Assembly: GCA_002712305.1 (NCBI GenBank) | Contig: PATE01000062.1 | Coordinates: 1 to 63,381, forward strand | Direction of reading: 5' to 3' | Source of the DNA: Gemmatimonadota bacterium | GTDB lineage: Bacteria; Latescibacterota; UBA2968; UBA8231 | DNA length: 63,381 nt | Shown here: piece by piece, positions 35,385-43,266 of the stretch | Numbering within the stretch: the first letter of the stretch is position 1 | Layout: each line of letters begins with the position of its first letter | The notes under the pieces: generated by a model | What the model saw: the letters and a program-made list of their open reading frames with translations, nothing else | Told to the model about the DNA's origin: nothing | The model's database searches: none | Made by a program: the position numbers and the translations under genes

Positions 35385-37283
35385 CTACTTTGGTGGTGCG
35401 TAGGAGGGGGTCCGGCAGAAGCGGTGCAGGCCGAGATCCATCCGAATCGAGGTCCCCGGTGGAAGACAGACCTCCACCATCGGGGCGTCAATCTGTTGGG
35501 TGGTCTGGTCGATGTCGGGGATCTCACGCAGCCATCGATAGGAGCTTTCGCGCAGCATGGTCACGTCCTGATGGTTGTGTTCGACCGTCGTGAACCGATG
35601 CTCACCGAAGGCGCCTGCCTGGACGGCGAGTTGTCGGGTTGCCCCTGAATGGGTATTCACCAACTCGACACCGACCCGATCAGCCGCCAGATCAACCACC
35701 AGAGCCGCTACATCCTGGGGTAGGCCCGGGCGCTGCCGATCGCGATCCCAATAGCGTACGGTGGAGCGCAGCAGCCCCCCATTGTAGACCGTCTGCGGAG
35801 ATCCCGTCGTGACCTGGGTCAGCCCCTTCGTCACGACCGGATTCGGTGGCCATTCGTTGGCTTCCAGCAGTTGCTCGTGTGTCCGTGAATCAGCCAGGAT
35901 TCGCTCCAGATGGGCACGTGCGTACAGGCCTTCAGCACGCAGAATTCGTTCGGGCCAGTCGGGGAGGCGATCCGCATAGTATTCGTAGCGTGCGGTTTCG
36001 CAGGCCTGAATCCGTCGGTCGGCGGCGGGTACGATGTGCCCCCAATCGTCGCCGATGGCACCTGATCGCAGTTGTTCGATCATGGCCAGATCATCGGCGT
36101 CGAGGGAGGCGTGATAGAGATGGGCAAACTCGAGCAGGCGGGGAGGCGCAAAGTCGATCCACCCGTCAGGACCATATCGTTTTGGCACCTCGAGGCGGCC
36201 GTCCTCTGCCGTGCGTGCATTCTCAAGGAGCATGGCCAATTGGGATCGAAGCAGATCGAGATAACCCAGATCGCCTGAGATCAGGGTCGCGCACTCGGCA
36301 GCCACCGTGAGTCCGCCAAAGTTGATATCGGCTGCCCAACGGCTGTTCCATCCGTACAGACCACCCCACCACTGACCCTCTCGGTGCTCGCCGATCTGTC
36401 CCGTAGGGCCCACGTTGTCTGGCAGCATGCCGTCGTTCTTGGCGATGCGCTCCATCCAAGCTTCCGTGTAATCGAGAACCCAGCGCCGATACCGTTCTTG
36501 TCCGGTGTAGAGGAAGGCATGAGTCACCAGCCCCGTTGCCGTCAGATTGGTGGGTGTGTCGCCGTCGAGGATGAGATGGTCGAAGAGGCGGACGATCTCC
36601 ATCGCCCGCGCCTTGTCATTCCACCACCCATCTTCCAACCGGTCGACGATGGGAAACAGGGAGGCCCGATAGGCGACACCGCCACCTCCGTACCCTGGTG
36701 CCAGGATCATGCGCACAAAGTCGGTGGCATCCCCATGGCCCCAGCCGTCACCGGCCCTCAGCAGGGGGCCGGCGCTCGAGGGAAAGGGAGAACGAATTAC
36801 GCGGTGAGCGGCGTCGTAGTTGGCACTGTTCGGTCCCGCAAGCAGATCCGCGAATCGCGCACTGTTTCGTGCCTGCTCCTCATGGTGAGGGTCAGCAACA
36901 CCGAATTCGTACAGAGATTGATTGCCTTCGCCCTGGTGAAACCACTCGAAGGCCTGGCCGAGATTGTAGTACCCGTCTCGAAGTTGCCCCACATACTCGG
37001 CATGCTCCCGACCAGGACCCGCTTGATCGTAGAGCCGACTGGCGCTCGTCCAGTCTTGATGGTGGAGGTCGAGCAGATCATCGGCGCCACCCAGGGCGTA
37101 GAGAAGGCCCCGCCCAGCGCGAGATTCGTAGACGTCGTCTACATCATGTGTGAATGTGGGGGTGCCGTCGGGCAGACTGTAGCGATCTGCCGCAGCACGA
37201 GCCGCCTCAGCAAGCGTGTCGAACAGATCACGCTGAATCAAGGCCCAACCGGGCGGAGCCGTGCGAACCGAAGCGGTGATCAA
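35385..37283 (-). CDS. Large protein of unknown function, probable alpha/alpha toroid (paralogue B)
   Basis: 632 residues, paralogous to the protein at 30154. It shares LPDNVGPTGQIGE (287-299), WWGGLYGW (305-312), THAFLYTGQERYRRWVLDYT near 255, NPVVTKGLTQVTTGSPQTVY then NGGLL (about 481-505) and QAGAFGEH (555-562). Overall identity is low except in these blocks, so the duplication is old. The N-terminal 100 residues differ. No signal peptide. Coupled to the PhyH gene upstream by a 4-bp overlap. A glycan-related enzyme is plausible but unproven; invariant Asp/His in the shared blocks are candidate catalytic residues. Confidence 0.7.
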   Translation of the reverse strand: MITASVRTAPPGWALIQRDLFDTLAEAARAAADRYSLPDGTPTFTHDVDDVYESRAGRGLLYALGGADDLLDLHHQDWTSASRLYDQAGPGREHAEYVGQLRDGYYNLGQAFEWFHQGEGNQSLYEFGVADPHHEEQARNSARFADLLAGPNSANYDAAHRVIRSPFPSSAGPLLRAGDGWGHGDATDFVRMILAPGYGGGGVAYRASLFPIVDRLEDGWWNDKARAMEIVRLFDHLILDGDTPTNLTATGLVTHAFLYTGQERYRRWVLDYTEAWMERIAKNDGMLPDNVGPTGQIGEHREGQWWGGLYGWNSRWAADINFGGLTVAAECATLISGDLGYLDLLRSQLAMLLENARTAEDGRLEVPKRYGPDGWIDFAPPRLLEFAHLYHASLDADDLAMIEQLRSGAIGDDWGHIVPAADRRIQACETARYEYYADRLPDWPERILRAEGLYARAHLERILADSRTHEQLLEANEWPPNPVVTKGLTQVTTGSPQTVYNGGLLRSTVRYWDRDRQRPGLPQDVAALVVDLAADRVGVELVNTHSGATRQLAVQAGAFGEHRFTTVEHNHQDVTMLRESSYRWLREIPDIDQTTQQIDAPMVEVCLPPGTSIRMDLGLHRFCRTPSYAPPK

Positions 37284-38083
37284 CCGTAGGCGCCCTTTTC
37301 GTGTCGGCCCAGCAGGCGGGCCAATCTTGGCGGCACGCCTTCCCAGACGTGCTCAGGCATCTGGTAGTCGACGAAGGGATAGAATCGCTGGGCGATGAAT
37401 CGTCGGGAATAGGTGACACCCCCAAGAATTCTGGGGTCAGGAGATTGGTTCTTGGCGCCCTGATGCCAGATCTGATTGTTGAAAACGTAAGCCTCGCCCG
37501 CTTTGGCCTCGATAGATACGGGGCCTCGGTCCCGGAAGGTTAGTTCGCCCTCGGAGGGTGGGCGATGACCCGAAAGATGACTCCCAGGAACGACTTGTGT
37601 GCAACCCGCCTCGCCATCCATGTCGGTGAGAGGGGTGAAGATCTGCAACACCAGACAGGGCGGCGGCTGTCGTGGGTCGTGTCCGTCACTGCCTTCGGGA
37701 AGGGGAAACTGGAGTGCGTCGTCTACGTGCCATCCCCCTCCCTGACCCTCCTCGTAGATCAGGGCATTCTGTGACATCATGTGGCAATCATCTCCCAGAA
37801 CCGCTTCGGCGAGGCCTACGAAGGGCTCGCGCTCGATCAAGTCGCGAAAGACGTTGTCATACTCGAACATCCGCATGAGGCTGATGCCGCGGATGTGATC
37901 GCCGTCGGGGTCACTGAGGATGTCTGGATCGGTTGACTTGCGTACCACGGCCTCGCGCAGCGCAGCCACTTCCTCCTCGCCGAGTACCGGTCCAAGGTGA
38001 GCGTAGCCTTCGGTGACCAAAGCTTGCATGATCTGCGACATCTGGTCGGCGGAATAGGCGTGGCCCGTCGAAATCGCGCTCAT
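37280..38083 (-). CDS. Phytanoyl-CoA dioxygenase (PhyH) family oxygenase
   Basis: 267 residues. HxD motif GWHVDDAL (H119, D121), distal histidine NQIWHQGAKN (H207) and an arginine after it (PDPRILGGVTY) complete the Fe(II)/2-oxoglutarate site; core strand TQVVPGSHLSG is canonical. First gene of a two-gene operon: its stop overlaps the start of large paralogue B (ATGA), the only case here where a PhyH gene is tightly coupled to another gene. This suggests that it acts on the same substrate class as the toroid protein. Separated by 8 bp from the 3' end of ettA, so it may be read from the ettA transcript. Confidence 0.87.
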   Translation of the reverse strand: MSAISTGHAYSADQMSQIMQALVTEGYAHLGPVLGEEEVAALREAVVRKSTDPDILSDPDGDHIRGISLMRMFEYDNVFRDLIEREPFVGLAEAVLGDDCHMMSQNALIYEEGQGGGWHVDDALQFPLPEGSDGHDPRQPPPCLVLQIFTPLTDMDGEAGCTQVVPGSHLSGHRPPSEGELTFRDRGPVSIEAKAGEAYVFNNQIWHQGAKNQSPDPRILGGVTYSRRFIAQRFYPFVDYQMPEHVWEGVPPRLARLLGRHEKGAYG

Positions 38084-38091
38084 AAGAATCG

Positions 38092-39771
38092 CTATCGCGT
38101 CAGTTGTCGATACTTGATGCGCTGTGGCTGGTCGGCGGCATCACCGAGACGGCGGTGCCGATCCTCGTCGTAGTCGGTCCAGTTGCCTTCGATGAACACG
38201 GCATTGGAATCCCCCTCGAAGGCGAGGATATGTGTGGCGATACGATCGAGGAACCAACGATCATGACTGATCACGATCGCACACCCGGCGAAGCCCAGCA
38301 GGGCTTCTTCGAGAGCACGCATCGTGTTCACATCGAGATCGTTGGTCGGTTCATCTAAAAGCAGAACGTTGGCACCCTCCTTGAGGATGCGAGCAAGATG
38401 CACGCGATTGCGTTCACCGCCGGACAGATCGCCCACCAGTTTCTGCTGATCGCCACCGCCAAAGTTGAAGCGACTGACGTAGGCGCGCGAGTTGACCTTG
38501 CGTTCACCCAGTTCGAGCTCTTCCTCGCCACCGGAGATCTCCTCGTAGACCGTTTTTTCCCCCGACAGCACGTCGCGACTCTGATCGACGTAGGCGAGTT
38601 TGACCGTTTCACCGACGCGAATCTCGCCATCGTCCGGTGACTCCTGGCCGGTGATCAGGCGGAAGAGGGTTGTCTTGCCCGCACCGTTGGCACCGATCAC
38701 GCCGACGATCCCTCCCGGGGGCAGCATGAAGGACAGATCGTCGAACAGCAGCTGATCGTCGAATCCCTTGCTGACCGCCTTGGACTCGATGACCACGTCG
38801 CCGAGGCGTGGGCCCGGTGGGATGTAGATCTGCAGATCCCGATCCTGTTGCGAACGATCCTGGTTCAGCAACTCCTCGTATGCACGCACCCGTGCCTTGT
38901 TCTTCGTCTGGCGGGCCTTGGGTGCCATGCGCACCCACTCGAGCTCCCGCTGAAGGGTCCGCTGACGGTCTCCCTCGGTCTTCTCCTCTTGGTTGAGTCT
39001 ATTCTGTTTCTGATCCAACCAAGAGGAATAGTTTCCCTTGAAAGGGATTCCCTCACCGCGATCGAGTTCGAGGATCCAGCCCGCCACATTGTCGAGAAAG
39101 TAACGGTCGTGTGTCACGGCAATCACTGTGCCCTCGTATGACTGGAGATGGTGTTCGAGCCAGGCGACGGACCCCGCGTCCAGGTGATTTGTCGGTTCGT
39201 CCAAAAGCAGAATATCCGGCTTTCTCAGCAGGAGCCGACAAAGAGCCACACGACGACGTTCGCCGCCGGAGATCGTGTCGACGACGGTATCCTCGTCCGG
39301 GCAGCGCAGCGCATCCATGGCTTGCTGAAGCCGCGCATCGAGATCCCAGGCATTGGCCTGCTCGATCTTTTCCGCCAATTGCGTCTGTCTCGCGATGAGG
39401 TCATTCATCTCATCATCCGACATCGGTTCGGCGAACTTCTCGTTCACCTGCTCGTATTCCTTGACCAGATCGACCGTCTCCTGCAGCCCCTCTTCGACGA
39501 CCTGGCGCACCGTCTTGCCCGCCTCCAGATGTGGTTCCTGCTCCAGCAGGCCGATCGTGTGACCCGGCGCAATGTGGGTCTCTCCGTCGAAGTTGTCATC
39601 GGCACCCGCCAGAATTCGCAGCAGCGTGCTCTTGCCGGACCCGTTCAGGCCGAGGACACCGATCTTCGCGCCATAGAAATAGGAGAGAGAAATGTCCTTG
39701 AGAATCGTCTTGCGGTTGATGGTCTTGGAAACGTGGACCATGGAGTAGATGATTTTTTCAGCTTCTGACAT
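38092..39771 (-). CDS. ettA: ABC-F translational throttle protein EttA
   Basis: Start chosen at ATG 39771 (MSEAEKIIYSMVHVSKT); the frame is open further upstream but the extra 96 residues are not EttA-like. 559 residues, normal for EttA. Two ABC domains: Walker A GLNGSGKST and GANGAGKTT; signatures SGGERRRVALCRLLL and SGGERNRVHLARIL; Walker B LLLDEPTNHLD and LLLDEPTNDLD. Between them lies the P-site tRNA-interaction linker (LNQEEKTEGDRQRTLQRELE, APKARQTKNKAR). It binds the ribosomal E site and gates elongation according to the ATP/ADP ratio. It follows the ppx gene and its terminator on the same strand. Confidence 0.95.
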   Translation of the reverse strand: MSEAEKIIYSMVHVSKTINRKTILKDISLSYFYGAKIGVLGLNGSGKSTLLRILAGADDNFDGETHIAPGHTIGLLEQEPHLEAGKTVRQVVEEGLQETVDLVKEYEQVNEKFAEPMSDDEMNDLIARQTQLAEKIEQANAWDLDARLQQAMDALRCPDEDTVVDTISGGERRRVALCRLLLRKPDILLLDEPTNHLDAGSVAWLEHHLQSYEGTVIAVTHDRYFLDNVAGWILELDRGEGIPFKGNYSSWLDQKQNRLNQEEKTEGDRQRTLQRELEWVRMAPKARQTKNKARVRAYEELLNQDRSQQDRDLQIYIPPGPRLGDVVIESKAVSKGFDDQLLFDDLSFMLPPGGIVGVIGANGAGKTTLFRLITGQESPDDGEIRVGETVKLAYVDQSRDVLSGEKTVYEEISGGEEELELGERKVNSRAYVSRFNFGGGDQQKLVGDLSGGERNRVHLARILKEGANVLLLDEPTNDLDVNTMRALEEALLGFAGCAIVISHDRWFLDRIATHILAFEGDSNAVFIEGNWTDYDEDRHRRLGDAADQPQRIKYRQLTR

Positions 39772-39834
39772 GCGTGGAGTCGTTGCCTCGAATAAGTCGT
39801 GGATGAATCGATGAGGTGTGTGGAACTGAGTCTT

Positions 39835-39866
39835 AAAAGAAAGGCCCACTTCCGCTGATGCGGAAG
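39835..39866 (-). terminator. Rho-independent terminator downstream of ppx/gppA
   Basis: Stem CTTCCGC (39849-39855) / GCGGAAG (39860-39866) with a TGAT loop, followed on the minus strand by TGGGCCTTTCTTTTAAG, a T-rich tract. It ends the ppx transcript before ettA. Confidence 0.7.
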
Positions 39867-39901
39867 GGGCTGACAGGCTCGCCGTGGCGTCGTTTCCGTT
39901 C

Positions 39902-41312
39902 CTAGTCGGCAGGCGCCGCCATGCTGTCGATGGTGACCCGTCGGTTGAAGGCGCTCTCCAGCAGGGGAACTGCATTGCGCTGTGACTCCCAGATTTCCAC
40001 AGCGGGATGTTCGTCGCCCACGAGTGTAATTCGCAGCGTGTCATCATCCCACTGGGCACTGACGTCGCTCACGGCGGCATTGCGACCCCGTTCCAGAAAC
40101 TCAGCCATGCGAAGAATCCCGGCGAGTGAGACAAGCGTCTTCTCGTCCTGTGCGTTGAGGACCGTTTCATACCCCTCGATATCGGGCGTACCCTTACGGT
40201 GATATCGCGTCAGCAGGGCGATGAGGCAGATCTCCCGTCGAGAATAACCTGCGAGCCCATTGTAGTGGATGAGCGTCTGCGAGTGTTTGTGGTGGCCGTC
40301 GTAGGCGATGATCGTGCCCAGATCGTGGAGCAGGGCTGACGCGTCGAGCAATTCACGATCGGCGGCACTGCAGCCGTGATGACGGGATCGTCCAGGTGAT
40401 CCCAGAAGTACTCGAGGAAGATGCCTTCGCGCAGACCGCCGGTGGAGATCGATAACTCCTGTACGCCGATCTGGTCGAGGACCGCTGCCACCACAAGGCC
40501 ACCGGCAAGGATGATGTCAGCCCGCCGATTCGCTGACGTTTGGCGAGTGGAAGTCGCCGGAAGTCGCCCATGCTCTTTTCGAGTGAAGCCCGAGTCAGTT
40601 TGAATCCATGGAGTGTGCTCAGAGGGCTGGTCTGCCGCATCGTTTCGATCTTCGCCAGGTTTCGTATCGTGCCGCCCAGGCCGACCAGCCGTTGCCCGCG
40701 GACCTCGGATAGCCAGGGAATCGTCTCCAGCTGCTGCAGGATCTCCTTGTTGAGCCGCGCCACCTGCTTGTCTGACGCAGGATCCTTGTCGATGAACCGC
40801 TCCGTCAATGCCAGTGCACCGAGGGTCAACGATACGCCACCTTCGTACTTGCCGGTGCGGATGCGGCTCAATTGCGCACTGCCTCCACCGATGTCCAGGA
40901 TGACACCCTCGTCGAGGGGGACTTCGTTCAAAGCCCCGATGACGCCATAGAAGGCCTCGCGCTCACCATCGAGGATTCGCAGATCCAGGTTTAGCTCCTT
41001 GCGAACCCGGTCGACGAATTCAGCCCCATTGGCCGCGTCACGAACCGCACTGGTCGCGGTGGCGAGGACGATGTCGGTTCCTGTGCTGTCACAGAATCGA
41101 CCATAGAGCCGCAGCGTCGAATAAGCTCTGTCGATGGCTTCGTTACTGAGGCCCGCTTCCGTCATGCCCTGGTGAAGTCGTACGACTTCACGGATTTCGT
41201 CGACAAGGCGGTAGGCAAATCCCGGCGTGGCCTCTATGACGATGAGACGGGCCGTGTTGGAGCCGAGATCGATCACGGCGATTCGCTGTGGGGTTGCAGC
41301 ACGAGCACTCAT
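39902..41312 (-). pseudogene. ppx: Exopolyphosphatase / pppGpp phosphohydrolase (Ppx/GppA) with two one-base frameshifts
   Basis: ATG 41312 starts MSARAATPQRIAVIDLGSNTARLIV, the ASKHA ATPase-fold start of Ppx/GppA; ILDIGGGSAQLS and GLGGTIRNLAK follow. Near 40528 one missing G (GGG for GGGG) moves the frame to ADIILAGGLVVAAVLDQ and STGGLREGIFLEY. Near 40370 another missing base moves it to AADRELLDASALLHDLG, the HD-like C-terminal domain ending at 39902. Reassembled length is about 470 residues, as expected. All conserved blocks are present, so this may be a functional gene with assembly indels. It degrades polyphosphate or pppGpp. Start overlaps the VanZ-CBM9 gene by 4 bp. Confidence 0.88.
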
Positions 41313-43204
41313 AGATCCGTCGTCTCTGGGCCGATAAATTCGACCACGCCGAAATGTCCGGGCTGACGAAGATCGAGGAACGTCGGCGACCAGGCCTGCA
41401 GGCGACCACAGCGCCGGACGCTTTCTCCCCACACCCTCGATCCGGCGATGTTGCCGTCAGCGTCGACGTCCCATCCGGATGACTGGATCAGATCCTCCCA
41501 CTCGCCGGGTGCAACCCCGAGCTGCGCCCGGGCCGCCTCAGCCGACACCTGACCCGGCAGCGACTCCCGTGGTCGGGGGATCTCTCTGCGGTACAGGCCG
41601 AGGCGCCACAGCTGGCCCGGTTCAGGAGGTATTCGAAGGAGGGCACTGTTGCTCGAACCCGTCGTCGAGGTACGGAAGACTTCCCAGGGGATGCGCAACT
41701 CGGCCGTATACCCCTCGTCCGGCGGGCTGGTCACCGGGGAGTAGCTGGATGTCACTGTTTCCAGGGAGCCCCGAACGTCGACCGCCGTTTCTACCTGGGT
41801 CGCGTCATATCGAAGCCAACCGATGGAAGGAGACCAGGGATCGAAGTCGAAGGGCGCACCAGCGATGAACTGCAGCTGATCGACGACCCGGTTCGCCGGT
41901 GACAGATCGAACTCGTAGAAGACGACCTCGTCTCCTCCATCGTCGATGAAGATCCGCAACCCTTCATCTGAGAGGAGGCCGCCGTGGTCACGCGGAAGAT
42001 CGCGAGCCCAGACATCGTCATCGACGACTTCCACCAGCAGATAGAGAGCTTCACTGGACCACAGAATACGTGCTTCCGTCGCCGGCAGGGCTCGTCGGTC
42101 GGCGCACTCGTCGGCGACGGTCTGCCCCGTCAGATTGTCGACAAATGGACCGAGCCGCGTGGCCGTCTCCCAGACGGGTTCAGGTTTTCCGTCGACGATG
42201 ATGGACCCTACCGAGACGGAGGTCACCTTCGCCCGGGCGACGGGTTCATGAACCGGCATGGCCGTCGACCGTGACAGAGGCTGAATGGCGAGACCGACGA
42301 GCAAGAGACAGATGGCAAGGACCGCCACCGATGGAGTGCGTCGGATCGGATCCAGACAGCTACCCACCAGCAGCAGAAATGCGGGGATGAGGGGAATCCC
42401 CTCGTAGGGCGTGACCCAGTGAACGGGTTTGAGGTTGGTGTGCTCGTCCCAGAACGGATAGTATGAGTAGCTGCCAAACCAGGATGACAGCGTGGCCGGT
42501 CCAACCAGCAACAGGGGAAACAGGATGAGGGCCGAACCGGCGGCAGTCAGGTAGATGATGTGCCGTTGAGAGGTCCCCGTTTCACGGATCCACAGCCAGC
42601 TTGCTGCGGGCAGGGTGCCCGCAAAGGCACCGACGCCATTGAGGAAGGGGTCGCTCCAATCCAGATAGTGAGTGCGCTCTCCCATGAGCCACACATGCAG
42701 ACCATAGTGCTGCCACACCTCGTCCAACATGCCGAGGCCGAAGGTGATGACGAAAGCCAACTGTGGACGACGACCCCGTCCCAGAGCGACACTGAAGAGG
42801 GCCCCAACCAGGGCGTATTGAGCGAAGTGCACCAATTCGGTGGTATAGACGATAATCATCTTCCAGGCGAGCCAGCCCAGGACACCACACAGAAGCCACG
42901 CCGGCACGGCGCCGATCAGGGCCAGTGCGCCGAAGACCATGGCCCGTCGTATGAAGATGATGATGGCGAGGAATCCACACAGACCCAGGGTTCCAGCAAG
43001 GATCCTCTCGCCAACCAGGAAACCTGCCTGGCCACCTTGCTCGCTCACCGTTCCGGGAAGACGAACCCATTCCACCAGGACGGTGACCACATCGAGACCC
43101 GTACCGTGACCCAGACACAACATGGCCCATACACCCAGGGCCAGGACTAGCCACGGGTGCTGCACCGTCGTCGCGTGATCAGTCTGGGAATCAGGCTCGG
43201 CCAT
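41309..43204 (-). CDS. VanZ-like membrane domain fused to a CBM9-like C-terminal domain
   Basis: 631 residues. Residues 1-310 are hydrophobic with about eight membrane helices; the segment VYTTELVHFAQYALVGALFS and GMLDEVWQHY resemble the VanZ-like E...H..Y...L / DE..Q pattern. Residues from about 325 (VDGKPEPVWETATRLGPF, TEARILWSSEALYLLVEV, AELRIPWEVFRT, WRLGLYRREI) form a CBM9-like beta-sandwich, probably outside the membrane. Such a fusion could sense or bind a sugar or polymer at the cell surface (inference). Divergent from the GT-C/TPR gene (62-bp gap) and coupled to ppx downstream by a 4-bp overlap. Confidence 0.78.
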   Translation of the reverse strand: MAEPDSQTDHATTVQHPWLVLALGVWAMLCLGHGTGLDVVTVLVEWVRLPGTVSEQGGQAGFLVGERILAGTLGLCGFLAIIIFIRRAMVFGALALIGAVPAWLLCGVLGWLAWKMIIVYTTELVHFAQYALVGALFSVALGRGRRPQLAFVITFGLGMLDEVWQHYGLHVWLMGERTHYLDWSDPFLNGVGAFAGTLPAASWLWIRETGTSQRHIIYLTAAGSALILFPLLLVGPATLSSWFGSYSYYPFWDEHTNLKPVHWVTPYEGIPLIPAFLLLVGSCLDPIRRTPSVAVLAICLLLVGLAIQPLSRSTAMPVHEPVARAKVTSVSVGSIIVDGKPEPVWETATRLGPFVDNLTGQTVADECADRRALPATEARILWSSEALYLLVEVVDDDVWARDLPRDHGGLLSDEGLRIFIDDGGDEVVFYEFDLSPANRVVDQLQFIAGAPFDFDPWSPSIGWLRYDATQVETAVDVRGSLETVTSSYSPVTSPPDEGYTAELRIPWEVFRTSTTGSSNSALLRIPPEPGQLWRLGLYRREIPRPRESLPGQVSAEAARAQLGVAPGEWEDLIQSSGWDVDADGNIAGSRVWGESVRRCGRLQAWSPTFLDLRQPGHFGVVEFIGPETTDL

Positions 43205-43266
43205 GGGAGGCAGCCGGATCTTTCATCGCGTCATAAATGGAATGGGTTTCGTAGGGTGGAAGGCCA

